From NCBI RefSeq assembly GCF_001571145.1, contig NZ_BCTF01000011.1, forward strand, positions 93,643 to 157,642: 64,000 nucleotides of DNA, written 5' to 3'. Every line of letters begins with the position of its first letter. The first letter of the stretch is position 1. Under the pieces are notes generated by a model that worked only from the letters and a program-made list of their open reading frames with translations, was not told where the DNA came from and did not search any database. Below, in pieces: positions 46,117-53,797 of the stretch. Source of the DNA: Hydrogenophaga flava NBRC 102514. Its GTDB lineage: Bacteria; Pseudomonadota; Gammaproteobacteria; Burkholderiales; Burkholderiaceae_C. The translations under genes and the position numbers were made by a program.

Positions 46117-46875
46117 TCAGCGGGGCGCCAGACGGATCGCGCCGTCCAGGCGAATCACCTCGCCATTGAGCATGTCGTTTTCGATGATGTGCTTGGCCAG
46201 CTTGGCGTAGTCGTTCGGCGTGCCCAGGCGGCTGGGGAAGGGCACGCTGGCGGCCAGCGCGTCCTGCACCTCCTGCGGCATGCCGAACAGCATGGGCGTG
46301 CCGAAGATGCCGGGGGCGATCGTCATGTTGCGGATGCCGTTGCGCGAGAGGTCGCGTGCGATCGGCAGCGTCATGCCCACCACGCCGCCCTTGGAGGCCG
46401 CGTAGGCGGCCTGGCCGATCTGGCCGTCGTAGGCGGCCACCGAGGCGGTCGAGATCATCACGCCGCGCTCTCCCGTGGCCTCGGGCTCGTTCTTGCACAT
46501 GGCTTCCGAGGCCAGGCGAATCATGTTGAAGCTGCCCACCAGGTTGACCATGATGGTCTTGGTGTAGACGGCCAGCGAGTGGGCGCCGTTCTTGCCCACA
46601 GTCTTCTCGGCCGGGGCGATGCCGGCGCAGTTGACCAGGCCCATGAGCTTGCCCATGGAGACGGCCTTGGCGACCACGGCCTGGCCGTCGGCCTCGTTGC
46701 TCACGTCGCATTTGATGAAGGCACCACCGATCTCTCGGGCGACCGCTTCGCCTTTTTCAGCCTGCATGTCGGCGATCACGACCTTGCCGCCGTTGGCGGC
46801 CAGCATGCGCGCCGTGCCTTCGCCCAGGCCCGATGCGCCGCCGGTGACGATGAAGACCTTGCCTGCGATTTCCAT
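46117..46875 (-). CDS. type II 3-hydroxyacyl-CoA dehydrogenase (SDR, HSD10-like)
   Basis: 252 residues. TGGASGLG cofactor loop, [10 protein letters not shown], Ser in [14 protein letters not shown] and YAASKGG. The [10 protein letters not shown] and [13 protein letters not shown] segments are characteristic of the HSD10/type II 3-hydroxyacyl-CoA dehydrogenase group used for branched short-chain (isoleucine-derived) and fatty acyl-CoAs. A strong palindrome sits 20-46 nt before its start; a nearly identical site precedes the nitroreductase at 51503. RBS AGAGGAGCATTCC. Confidence 0.87.
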   Translation of the reverse strand: MEIAGKVFIVTGGASGLGEGTARMLAANGGKVVIADMQAEKGEAVAREIGGAFIKCDVSNEADGQAVVAKAVSMGKLMGLVNCAGIAPAEKTVGKNGAHSLAVYTKTIMVNLVGSFNMIRLASEAMCKNEPEATGERGVMISTASVAAYDGQIGQAAYAASKGGVVGMTLPIARDLSRNGIRNMTIAPGIFGTPMLFGMPQEVQDALAASVPFPSRLGTPNDYAKLAKHIIENDMLNGEVIRLDGAIRLAPR

Positions 46876-46895
46876 GGAATGCTCCTCTTGGGTGG

Positions 46896-46921
46896 AATTG
46901 ACGTTGACGTAAACGTCAATT
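46896..46921. promoter_or_regulatory. TTGACGT palindrome, site A
   Basis: Perfect 10-bp arms AATTGACGTT and AACGTCAATT around GACGTA. It lies 21 nt upstream of the dehydrogenase start. The same sequence with one weaker arm recurs at 51465-51490. The repeated ACGT steps recall operators of LiuR-type MerR regulators of branched-chain acyl-CoA genes, an identification from memory only. Confidence 0.65.
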
Positions 46922-46930
46922 ATCGCCCAC

Positions 46931-46956
46931 AAAAAAGCCCGCGAGAAGCGGGCTTT
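46931..46956 (-). terminator. rho-independent terminator of the iron-binding-protein gene
   Basis: On the minus strand GCCCGC, TTCTC, GCGGGC and six T (46931-46936). Starts 11 nt after the stop of the Fe-binding-protein gene and 10 nt before operator site A. Confidence 0.85.
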
Positions 46957-46963
46957 CTGTCGC

Positions 46964-48004
46964 TCACTTGAAGCCGACGCGGTCCAGCATCTGCTGCACC
47001 TTCACCATGTTCTTGGCCACCACACCCAGCGGGATCTGTTCGGCCTTGAAGTTGTCGCCACCGATGGCCTTGAGGGCCGCGTTCTCGATCTTCACGCCCT
47101 TGGCGGCCGCAAACTCGTTGTTGCCGTTGGCGAAATAGTCCTGGGCATACGGGCTGGCCAGGTACTCCATGAACGCGACGGCGTTGTCCTTGTTCTTTGC
47201 GTGCTTGGCCACGGCGGCACCGGCGATGTTGACGTGCGTGCCGGTCGTGCCCTGGTTGGGGAACATCACCTTCACCTTCTCCATCACTTCCTTTTCGTCG
47301 GCCTTGCTCGACTTGACCAGGCGTGCGATGTAGTAGGTGTTGGAGATGGCCACGCCGCACTCGCCCGAGGCAACCGCCTTGATCTGGTCGGTGTCACCGC
47401 CCTTGGGTGCTCGCGCCATGTTGTCGACCAGGCCCTTGAGCCAGGCTTCGCCCTTGGCATCGCCCAGGCGCTCGACCACGGTGGCGAACAACGAGAGGTT
47501 GTAGGGGTGCGAGCCCGAGCGGGTGCACAGCAGGCCCTTGAGCTTGGGGTCGGCCAGCTGTTCGTAGGTGGCGACGTCGGCGGCCTTGACGCGCAGCGGG
47601 TCGTACACGATGACACGGGCGCGGGTGGAGAAGCCGGTCCAGGTCACGCCGTCCTTGGTGGCGTCGGCGCGCAGGTTGGCGGGGATGGCGGCGTCCAGCT
47701 TGGCGGACTTGATCGGCAGGAACAGGCCGTCCTTGTCGGCGCTGGCCATGCGGGCGGCGTCCACCAGCAGGATCACGTCGGCCGGAGAGGCCGCGCCTTC
47801 GGCCTTCAGGCGGGCCACGATGCCGGCGTCGTCGGCGTCCACGCGGTTGATCTTGATGCCCGTGGTCTTGGTGAAGTTCTCGTACATTGCCTCGTCCGTC
47901 TGGTAGTGGCGGGCGGAGTAGAGGTTCAGGACCTTGTCCTGGGCCAGGGCGTTCAGGGACGTGGCGGCAGCCAGGACAATCGGGAGCACGGCGAATGAGC
48001 GCAT
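46964..48004 (-). CDS. Fe(III) ABC transporter periplasmic binding protein (FutA/AfuA-like)
   Basis: 346 residues; signal peptide [41 protein letters not shown] and the adjacent tyrosines in [10 protein letters not shown] are the iron-binding features of the FutA/FbpA class. Neighbouring genes do not encode the permease or ATPase, so these must lie elsewhere. A Fur-like box stands 48-66 nt upstream. Own terminator, so monocistronic. Confidence 0.9.
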   Translation of the reverse strand: MRSFAVLPIVLAAATSLNALAQDKVLNLYSARHYQTDEAMYENFTKTTGIKINRVDADDAGIVARLKAEGAASPADVILLVDAARMASADKDGLFLPIKSAKLDAAIPANLRADATKDGVTWTGFSTRARVIVYDPLRVKAADVATYEQLADPKLKGLLCTRSGSHPYNLSLFATVVERLGDAKGEAWLKGLVDNMARAPKGGDTDQIKAVASGECGVAISNTYYIARLVKSSKADEKEVMEKVKVMFPNQGTTGTHVNIAGAAVAKHAKNKDNAVAFMEYLASPYAQDYFANGNNEFAAAKGVKIENAALKAIGGDNFKAEQIPLGVVAKNMVKVQQMLDRVGFK

Positions 48005-48040
48005 GGGTTGTCTTTCAGGGTGGGGAATGAGTTGCGGCGG

Positions 48041-48982
48041 ATGCTAACACAAATGCGAATGGTTCTTGATAAGAAGAGCTTGATCTGGGTCAATGCCCTG
48101 TTTCTGGCCCTGCTGGCCGGTTGTTCGACGGTGGTCCCGCCCGCGGAACCCCCGGTGATGACCCCACCTGTGGTGGAGGTGCCCCAGCGCCCGCCCCGGC
48201 TCGGACTGGCGCTGGGCGGGGGTGCCGCGCGGGGTTTCGCCCATGTGGGCGTGATCCAGGTGCTGGAGGCGAACGGCATCCGTCCCGACGTGGTGGCGGG
48301 CACTTCCGCAGGCAGCCTGGTGGCGGCGCTCTATGCCAGCGGCAAGCGTTCGGCCGAGCTGGAGCGCGTGGCGATGGACATGGACGAGGCGCTGCTGACG
48401 GACTGGACCATGCCGCTGGCCAGCCGGGGCCTGTTGCGGGGCGAGGCGCTGGCGCGGTATGTGCGGCAGGCAGTGGATGGCAAGCTGATCGAGCAGATGG
48501 CGCTGCCGCTGGGCATCCTGGCGACCGACCTGGCCAACGGCAGCGGCGTGCTGTTCCGCCGGGGCGACACCGCGCAGGCTGTGCGCGCGTCCAGCGCGGT
48601 GCCGGGGGTGTTCAATCCGGTGTCGATCGCTGGCCGGGAGTACGTCGATGGCGGCCTCGTGGCGCCCGTGCCGGTGCGCCAGGCCCGCGAGATGGGGGCC
48701 GAGGTGGTGCTGGCGATCGACATTTCGGCCGATCCGCAGGACATCCCGGCCAACGGCCTGTTCAGCCTGCTGCCCAAGACTACGGCCATCATGGGCCAGA
48801 GCATCAACCGGCTGGAGCTGGCCCGCGCCGACGTGGTGGTGCGGCCTTCGCTGGCGGGGGTGGGCAGCGCCGATTTCGCCTCACGCCAGCGGTCCATCGA
48901 GGCGGGCCGGGCCGCGATGCAGGCGGCCCTGCCGAGGCTCAGACAACTGCTGGCGCGGTTGCGCCCGGCAGAACTCCACTGA
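48041..48982 (+). CDS. patatin-like phospholipase, lipoprotein (RssA-like)
   Basis: 313 residues from ATG 48041; ATGs at 48053 and 48059 are alternatives, and the last gives the neatest lipoprotein signal (MVLDKKSLIWVNALFLALLAGC). Patatin motifs: GLALGGGAARGFAHVG (oxyanion hole), nucleophile Ser in AGTSAGSL and Asp in VDGGLVAPVP. A Ser-Asp lipid acyl hydrolase anchored in the envelope. Divergent from the Fe-binding-protein gene; the shared region includes a Fur-like box overlapping this gene's possible starts. Confidence 0.86.
   Translation: MLTQMRMVLDKKSLIWVNALFLALLAGCSTVVPPAEPPVMTPPVVEVPQRPPRLGLALGGGAARGFAHVGVIQVLEANGIRPDVVAGTSAGSLVAALYASGKRSAELERVAMDMDEALLTDWTMPLASRGLLRGEALARYVRQAVDGKLIEQMALPLGILATDLANGSGVLFRRGDTAQAVRASSAVPGVFNPVSIAGREYVDGGLVAPVPVRQAREMGAEVVLAIDISADPQDIPANGLFSLLPKTTAIMGQSINRLELARADVVVRPSLAGVGSADFASRQRSIEAGRAAMQAALPRLRQLLARLRPAELH
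48052..48070. promoter_or_regulatory. Fur-box-like sequence
   Basis: AATGCGAATGGTTCTTGAT matches 14 of 19 positions of an AATGAGAATGATTCTCATT-type Fur box. Located upstream of the Fe(III)-binding-protein gene, an expected Fur target. It also overlaps the start region of the patatin gene, so one of that gene's later ATGs may be used. Confidence 0.45.
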
Positions 48983-49004
48983 CCAGCCGCTGCCAGCCGC
49001 GGAC

Positions 49005-49126
49005 AAAAAAAACCCTCGCGTTGCGGCGAGGGCTTGAAGGGGTCCGATGAAATCGGAATTTCGAAAAGGACCCGAGGAGACAACCAGAAAAACGGTCTGA
49101 GGGTTCAGCGCCGCCTTCACAGGTCT
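49005..49126 (-). ncRNA. candidate Anr/Fnr-dependent small RNA
   Basis: The 224-nt gap between the patatin and phasin genes has no ORF but reads as a small-RNA gene on the minus strand. An Anr/Fnr-type box is at 49161-49174, and a start is expected near 49126 with a weak -10 (CAGACT, 49133-49138). A hairpin TCCGAT-TTC-ATCGGA (49043-49057) follows, then a terminator stem CCCTCGC/GCGAGGG with eight T (49005-49032). The unpaired part includes CTGGTTGTCTCCTC (49074-49087), complementary to Shine-Dalgarno regions of the AGGAGACAAC type seen in this window. Start position is inferred. Confidence 0.55.
49013..49032 (-). terminator. rho-independent terminator (small RNA and/or phasin)
   Basis: Stem CCCTCGC (49013-49019) and GCGAGGG (49026-49032) with a 6-nt loop; the minus strand continues into TTTTTTTT (49005-49012). 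It lies 175 nt past the phasin stop, far for a phasin terminator. Confidence 0.85.
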
Positions 49127-49160
49127 GGCGCTAGTCTGCTTGAGTTCAATGGTATTGACC

Positions 49161-49174
49161 TTGATCGAAGTCAA
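49161..49174 (-). promoter_or_regulatory. Anr/Fnr-type binding site
   Basis: Minus strand TTGACTTCGATCAA, which fits the TTGAC-N4-ATCAA consensus of Anr/Fnr/Dnr regulators exactly. No protein start lies downstream on either strand, but a terminator-ended non-coding stretch does. It is placed about 41 nt before the inferred small-RNA start, the class II position. Confidence 0.55.
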
Positions 49175-49206
49175 AGGTCAGAACATCCGCAGAAACCCTG
49201 TGTTGT

Positions 49207-49749
49207 TCAACGCTTCTTGGCGGCGGCCTTGGTGGCAGTCACGGCCTGGGCGGTGACGGTGTTGAAGTTGGTTTCGGCCATTTCGGTGGCTTGCTTGACA
49301 GCCTTCTGCACCGATTCCATGGCGTTGTTGGCGGCGGACACGGCGCTCTTCATCACGGCAACAGCGGTTTCCGAACCGGCGGGAGCGTTCTTGGCGGCGT
49401 TGTCCACGACGGCCATGAACTTCTTCTGGGCGTCGGCGGCTTGTGCTTCAGCGGCCTTGCCGAACTCGGCGCCAGTGCCCGAAGCGATGTCGTACAGGTG
49501 GCGGCTGTAGGCCACGGTCTTCTCGGCCAGGGGTTGCATCAGGCTGGCTTGCAGCGTCAGCAGTTCCTGGGCGTCCTTGACGGACAGCAGGGCCTGGGCG
49601 CTGTTGGCGGATTCGCTCAGGGCGGCCTTGGTGGCTTGCACGTTCAGCTCGACCAGCTTTTCCACGCCTTCGAAGGCTTTCTGGGTCAGGCCGAAAAGGG
49701 TTTCGATGTTGGCTTTCTGGGCGGCAACGATTTGTTCAGCGGTCAACAT
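49207..49749 (-). CDS. phaP: phasin (PHA granule-associated protein)
   Basis: 180 residues, the typical phasin size. Low-complexity amphipathic helices from [20 protein letters not shown], with [18 protein letters not shown] and an Ala/Lys-rich end ([12 protein letters not shown]). Coats polyhydroxyalkanoate granules and sets their number and size. RBS AGGAGCTAAAAAT. The upstream region has two TTGC...GCAA palindromes that may bind a PHA repressor. No PHA synthase gene is in the window. Confidence 0.9.
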   Translation of the reverse strand: MLTAEQIVAAQKANIETLFGLTQKAFEGVEKLVELNVQATKAALSESANSAQALLSVKDAQELLTLQASLMQPLAEKTVAYSRHLYDIASGTGAEFGKAAEAQAADAQKKFMAVVDNAAKNAPAGSETAVAVMKSAVSAANNAMESVQKAVKQATEMAETNFNTVTAQAVTATKAAAKKR

Positions 49750-49841
49750 ATTTTTAGCTCCTGAATAAGGGGTTTTAAAAGGGTAGTTGAAGGCTGCTTC
49801 GAGAACACCGCGCTGTCTGGACGCTGTTGTTTTCGTTCGCT

Positions 49842-49917
49842 TTGCTGCGCTGCAACATGATCCGAATTATGGGGACTGAACGAGCGGATGCAAGGCTTTT
49901 TTGTTGCGCCGCAGCAA
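49842..49917. promoter_or_regulatory. pair of TTGC...GCAA palindromes between phasin and HDAC-like genes
   Basis: TTGCTGCGCTGCAA at 49842-49855 and TTGCGCCGCAGCAA at 49904-49917 share the pattern TTGC-N6-GCAA and a TGC/GCA-rich core, with centres 62 nt apart. Phasin promoters are classically repressed by PhaR, which recognises TGC/GCA-rich sites, so these are PhaR-site candidates. The pairing to PhaR is inference. Confidence 0.45.
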
Positions 49918-49982
49918 TCTAGGTGCTGTTTTCTAAAACCGGGTGGCGCCGGCTGGATTTCGTGTGCCGGCCACAATGGGCT

Positions 49983-50951
49983 GTGCACGTCTTCTACGCC
50001 GATCATTTCATTCTTCCGCTGCCCGCCGGGCACCGGTTTCCCATGGCCAAGTACGGGCGCCTGCGCGAGCGGCTGGCGGTCGAGTGTCCGCAGGTCCGGC
50101 TCGGCCAGGCCCTGCCGGCCAGCGACGGCGAGCTGGCGCTGGTGCACGCCCCGGCGTACATCCAAGCGGTCCAGGCCGGCACGCTGAGCGCAGCGGCCCA
50201 GCGCGAGATTGGCTTTCCCTGGAGCCCGGCGATGGCCGAGCGGGCGCGGCGCTCGGTGGGCGCCACCATCCAGGCCTGCCGCGCGGCGATGTCCGGCGAA
50301 GGCCTGGCGGCCAACATCGCCGGCGGCACCCACCATTCCTACGCCGACAAGGGCAGCGGCTTCTGCGTGTTCAACGATGCGGCCGTGGCGGCGCGCCTGA
50401 TGCAGGCCGAGCACGCGCGCCAGCAACGGGCACGTGGCCCGCTCAAGGTGGCCATCGTCGACCTGGACGTGCACCAGGGCAATGGCACGGCCCGCATCTT
50501 CGCGGGCGACGAATCGGTGTTCACGCTCTCGCTGCACGGCGAAAAGAACTTCCCGTTCCGCAAGGAGCCGAGCGATCTGGACGTGGAGCTGCCCGACGGC
50601 ACGGCTGATGTCGCCTATCTGGAAGCGCTGGAGCGCGCGCTGGACGAACTGGAGCGCCGTTTCGAGCCTGGGCTGGTGATCTACCTGGCCGGCGCCGACC
50701 CGCACGAGGGCGACCGGCTGGGGCGACTGAAGCTCACGTTCGACGGACTGGAGGCGCGCGACCGGCGGGTGATGGACTGGGCCTGGCAGCGCCGCCTGCC
50801 GCTGGCCTTCGCCATGGCCGGCGGCTATGGCACCGACATGGAAGTCACGGTGCAGGTGCAGATGAACACCTACCGCGTGGCGCTGCAGTACCACGCCCGC
50901 TGGACCGCGGCCACGCGGGGCGGCGAACGCGCGGCGGTGACAGCCGCCTGA
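49983..50951 (+). CDS. histone-deacetylase-like amidohydrolase
   Basis: 322 residues, GTG start (VHVFYADHFILPLPAGHRF) chosen as the family N-terminus. Catalytic features: tandem His in GGTHHSYADKGSGFC, zinc ligands in IVDLDVHQGNGT, third ligand Asp in GADPHEGDRLG and Tyr loop in AMAGGYGTDM. Likely removes acetyl or acyl groups from lysine, polyamines or acetoin-related compounds. Followed 26 nt later by a thioesterase; divergent from phasin. Confidence 0.87.
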   Translation: MHVFYADHFILPLPAGHRFPMAKYGRLRERLAVECPQVRLGQALPASDGELALVHAPAYIQAVQAGTLSAAAQREIGFPWSPAMAERARRSVGATIQACRAAMSGEGLAANIAGGTHHSYADKGSGFCVFNDAAVAARLMQAEHARQQRARGPLKVAIVDLDVHQGNGTARIFAGDESVFTLSLHGEKNFPFRKEPSDLDVELPDGTADVAYLEALERALDELERRFEPGLVIYLAGADPHEGDRLGRLKLTFDGLEARDRRVMDWAWQRRLPLAFAMAGGYGTDMEVTVQVQMNTYRVALQYHARWTAATRGGERAAVTAA

Positions 50952-50977
50952 GGGCGCCGCAGGCAGAATCCGCCGCC

Positions 50978-51430
50978 ATGAACGCCCCCGCCGCCCCCGC
51001 TTCACGACCACAGGCCAAGCCGCGCGACCACTACCGCGTGTTCCGCTCCATCGGGACCCGCTGGATGGACAACGACATCTATGGCCACGTCAACAACGTC
51101 GTCTACTACAGCTGGTTCGACACTGCGGTGAATGCCTGGCTGATCGAGCAGGGCGCGCTGGACATCCATGCCGGCGGCGTGATCGGTCTGGTGATCGAGA
51201 CCCAGTGCAACTACTTCGCGCCGCTGGCCTTTCCCCAGACCATCGAAGCCGGCCTGCGCGTCGCGCACCTGGGCAGCTCCAGCGTGCGCTACGAGGTCGG
51301 CCTGTTCGCCCAGGGCGAGCCTCTGGCGGCGGCCTGTGGCCACTTCATCCACGTGTATGTGGACCGCGAGACGCGCCGGCCCGTGCCCTTGCCCGACAAG
51401 CTCAAGGCCACCCTGCAGACCATTGCCTGA
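50978..51430 (+). CDS. 4-hydroxybenzoyl-CoA-type thioesterase (hotdog fold)
   Basis: 150 residues. Hotdog-fold signature RWMDNDIYGHVNNVVYYSWFD with the catalytic Asp, then ALDIHAGGVIGLVIE and VRYEVGLFAQGEPLAAACGHFIHVYVD. Hydrolyses a short- or medium-chain acyl-CoA. Same orientation as the HDAC-like gene and 72 nt before the nitroreductase, which has its own operator, so it probably ends the HDAC transcript. Confidence 0.86.
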   Translation: MNAPAAPASRPQAKPRDHYRVFRSIGTRWMDNDIYGHVNNVVYYSWFDTAVNAWLIEQGALDIHAGGVIGLVIETQCNYFAPLAFPQTIEAGLRVAHLGSSSVRYEVGLFAQGEPLAAACGHFIHVYVDRETRRPVPLPDKLKATLQTIA

Positions 51431-51464
51431 CCGCCGGCGAGCAGAAGTCGGCACCGCTTGCCAT

Positions 51465-51490
51465 AATTGACGTTGACGTAAACGTCATAT
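51465..51490. promoter_or_regulatory. TTGACGT palindrome, site B
   Basis: AATTGACGTT, GACGTA, AACGTCATAT: the same 24 bases as site A (46896-46921) apart from the last two to three, so one regulator should bind both. It ends 12 nt before the nitroreductase ATG and abuts its Shine-Dalgarno, suiting repression. Confidence 0.65.
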
Positions 51491-51502
51491 CCAGGAGACA
51501 CC

Positions 51503-52231
51503 ATGAGCCAGAACCCGCCCGCCACCTCGCCCGTGATCGACGCCGCCAGCGTCGACGCCGCCATCACCAGCCGCATGTCGGCCCGCTCCTTCCTGCCGCA
51601 GCCGGTGCCGCGCGCCACGCTGGAGCACCTGCTGGAGGTGGCCTCGCGCGCGCCCTCGGGCACCAACACCCAGCCCTGGAAGGTGTATGTGCTGCAGGGC
51701 GCCAGCCGCGACAGCCTGGTGGAGAAGTGCTGCGCCGCGCACGACGCGCTGCGCGCCGACCCTTCGCTGGCCGAGCAGTACCGGGAGGAATACGACTACT
51801 ACCCGACGCAGTGGGTCAGCCCTTACATCGACCGCCGGCGCGAGAACGGCTGGAGTCTCTATGGTCTGCTGGGCATCACCAAGGGCGACAAGGACAAGAT
51901 GCACGCGCAGCACCAGCGCAACTTCCGCTTCTTCGACGCGCCCGTGGGCCTGATGTTCACGCTGGACAAGGTCATGGGCCGCGGCTCGCTGGTGGACTAC
52001 GGCATGTTCCTGCAGAACATCATGGTCGCGGCCCGCGGCCACGGCCTGCACACCTGCCCGCAGGCGGCATGGAACGGCTTTGCCAAGTTCATCCTGCCCC
52101 ACATCGGCGCGGGCGATAACGAGATGCTGGTCTGCGGCATGGCGCTGGGCTACGCCGACCCGGCCGACAAGGTCAACGGCTTCATCACGCCGCGCGAGTC
52201 GGTGGCCAGCTTCACGCACTGGCTGGAGTAG
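51503..52231 (+). CDS. nitroreductase family protein
   Basis: 242 residues. FMN-binding features SRMSARSFLPQPVPRATLE, ASRAPSGTNTQPWKVYVL and a late GMALGYADPADKVN. NAD(P)H-dependent flavoprotein reducing nitro, quinone or enone groups. RBS CCAGGAGACACC directly after operator site B. Shared control with an acyl-CoA dehydrogenase suggests a role in acyl-CoA or branched-chain catabolism rather than xenobiotic detoxification, but this is inferred. Confidence 0.88.
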   Translation: MSQNPPATSPVIDAASVDAAITSRMSARSFLPQPVPRATLEHLLEVASRAPSGTNTQPWKVYVLQGASRDSLVEKCCAAHDALRADPSLAEQYREEYDYYPTQWVSPYIDRRRENGWSLYGLLGITKGDKDKMHAQHQRNFRFFDAPVGLMFTLDKVMGRGSLVDYGMFLQNIMVAARGHGLHTCPQAAWNGFAKFILPHIGAGDNEMLVCGMALGYADPADKVNGFITPRESVASFTHWLE

Positions 52232-52342
52232 GGAGCAGCCCCGCGCCGCTTCGCGTCACCCTCTAAAGGGGGGCGGCACCAGAGGCCTGGCGCAGCCGGT
52301 TCCTCGGCGCCCTGGGTGGGTTGGCGGCGTCTGGGCTGATGC
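52232..52342. repeat. intergenic repeat-like segment with hairpin
   Basis: 111-nt gap with no gene. It contains CCGCGCCGCTTCGCGTCACC, then CCCTCTAAAGGGGGG, and GGCCTGGCGCAGCCGGTTCC. From general experience this composite recurs between genes of Comamonadaceae, but only one copy is in the window, so the repeat status is not shown here. Confidence 0.35.
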
Positions 52343-53137
52343 TCAGCGCCGCCAGCCGCGGTCGATGAGCACGCGCTCCTGCTCGGGCGTCATGGGCGCG
52401 CCCCGGGTCTGGGCCAGTCGCCAGGCGTCCACCACTTCGAACTGGCGTTCGCTGGCGGTGCGGAACCCCCCGTGGGCCGGGTCGGCCGGGCGCTCTTCGG
52501 TGGCGACCACCGCCAGCTCCCAGAGACCCGTGGACTGGCGGCAGGCCACGCCCAGGTGGTCGGCCGCGTCGCTGGCGTTGCCGCTGAGGTTGAACTCGCG
52601 GCAGACCGCGCCGTCGTGCCGCTCGAAGCTCGCCAGCACCAGGTACTGCCGGCCCGCGGCCTCCACCTCGCGACCGCTCGGCGCGGTTTCCAGCGCCACC
52701 AGCAGGCTGCGCTCGGTCACCGGTTCACCCGCGCGCAGCGCCCAGTCGCCGTCGGCGGGCGCTGGCCGCGACACGATCAGCCAGGCGCCCATCGCCACCG
52801 ACGCCAGCGACGCCAGGGCCAGGCCGGAGCGCCCGCCGAACCACCGGTCGGCGCTGTCCTGCAACCGCTGCCACCAGCGCACGCGGGCGGGGCGGGCCGG
52901 GGCGGCCCGCCGCCGCGGGTCGGGAGCGGCGAGGATGGCGGCTATCAGCGCCGGCGGCACCGGCTCTTCCAGCACAGCCTGGTAGCTGCGGCGAAGGCGC
53001 TCGTCGCACGCGGCCAGGCTGTCCAGCCGGCGGGCCAAGGCCGGGTCGGACGCCAGCGCCGCCTCGACGGCAGCAAAGCCCTCGGCGGGCAGTTCGCCGT
53101 CGAGGTAGGCGATCAGGGTTTCGTCGTCGATGTTCAT
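52343..53137 (-). CDS. anti-sigma factor (membrane-anchored, ChrR/RskA-type layout)
   Basis: 264 residues. An N-terminal zinc-less anti-sigma-like region (DDETLIAYLDGELPAEGFAAVEAAL), one membrane helix (GLALASLASVAMGAWLIV) near residue 110, and a periplasmic domain of about 140 residues (SAREV-type: GREVEAAGRQYLVLASFE, CREFNLSGNASD). It should hold the adjacent ECF sigma factor at the membrane until a signal arrives. One nucleotide separates it from the sigma gene stop. Confidence 0.85.
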   Translation of the reverse strand: MNIDDETLIAYLDGELPAEGFAAVEAALASDPALARRLDSLAACDERLRRSYQAVLEEPVPPALIAAILAAPDPRRRAAPARPARVRWWQRLQDSADRWFGGRSGLALASLASVAMGAWLIVSRPAPADGDWALRAGEPVTERSLLVALETAPSGREVEAAGRQYLVLASFERHDGAVCREFNLSGNASDAADHLGVACRQSTGLWELAVVATEERPADPAHGGFRTASERQFEVVDAWRLAQTRGAPMTPEQERVLIDRGWRR

Positions 53138-53138
53138 G

Positions 53139-53645
53139 TCAGTGCCCTCCCTCCAGGCCTTCGGCCAGCCGCAGCCGGGCCCGCGACAGCCGGCTCATCA
53201 CGGTGCCCACCGGCACGCCCAGTGCAGCCGCCGCGTCCTTGTAGCTCAGGCCGTCGACCGTCACCATCAGCAGCACCGCGCGCTGATCGTCCGGCAGGGC
53301 CTCGACCAGCGCTCGCAGCTGCCGGGCCTGGCTGCGCTGCTCCACCACCTCGCGCCCGTCCTCGCCCGGCAGCTCGGGCGCCGTCTCGTCGTCCAGCGCC
53401 TCGGTGCGGTGGCGCTGGCGGGCGCGGTAGTCGTCGAGCCAGGTGGTCTGCACGATGCGGAACATCCAGGCGGCCAGGCTCGTGCCGGCCTGCCACTGAT
53501 GCCAGCGCTCCAACGCCTTCAGGCAGGCGGTCTGCACCAGGTCGTCGGCCAGCGGGCCGTCGTGGGTGAGGCCGTGGGCGAAGCGCCGCAGCCGGGGCAG
53601 CAGGCTCACCAGCTGGGTGCGGGGGTCGGTGTCGGTCGGTGCCAT
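53139..53645 (-). CDS. ECF-family RNA polymerase sigma factor
   Basis: 168 residues from the ATG at 53645. Region 2: LADDLVQTACLKALERWHQW and AAWMFRIVQTTWLDDYRARQR; region 4: LPDDQRAVLLMVTVDGLSYKDAAAALGVPVGTVMSRL. An ATG at 53654 is in frame, but it lies within the predicted -10 of its own promoter. The later start, at or next to the inferred transcript start, is therefore preferred. Co-transcribed with the anti-sigma gene; divergent from a secreted serine protease. Confidence 0.88.
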   Translation of the reverse strand: MAPTDTDPRTQLVSLLPRLRRFAHGLTHDGPLADDLVQTACLKALERWHQWQAGTSLAAWMFRIVQTTWLDDYRARQRHRTEALDDETAPELPGEDGREVVEQRSQARQLRALVEALPDDQRAVLLMVTVDGLSYKDAAAALGVPVGTVMSRLSRARLRLAEGLEGGH

Positions 53646-53652
53646 GCAGCTC

Positions 53653-53716
53653 ATAACGCGTGTGGACCCGGTTTATTCCATGGGCCGATGGAATACCGCG
53701 CCGCGCCGCTCGTTGT
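53653..53716. promoter_or_regulatory. back-to-back ECF-type promoters within a palindrome
   Basis: Palindrome TATTCCAT-N6-ATGGAATA (53674-53695). Each arm contains GGAATA, one per strand. Minus: GGAATA (53674-53679), 15-nt spacer, CGTTAT (53653-53658) toward the sigma gene. Plus: GGAATA (53690-53695), 15-nt spacer, CGTTGT (53711-53716) toward the protease. Identical spacing on both sides and CGTT -10 elements are the form of ECF-sigma promoters, so the sigma factor likely drives itself and the protease. Confidence 0.65.
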
Positions 53717-53797
53717 ACCCAGTGTGGGCAGGGCCTTGGCCGTGCCCGCGGCACTGCCCGCCCGTCCCGCGTTACCGTGTTTCCGAGACCGCCGACC

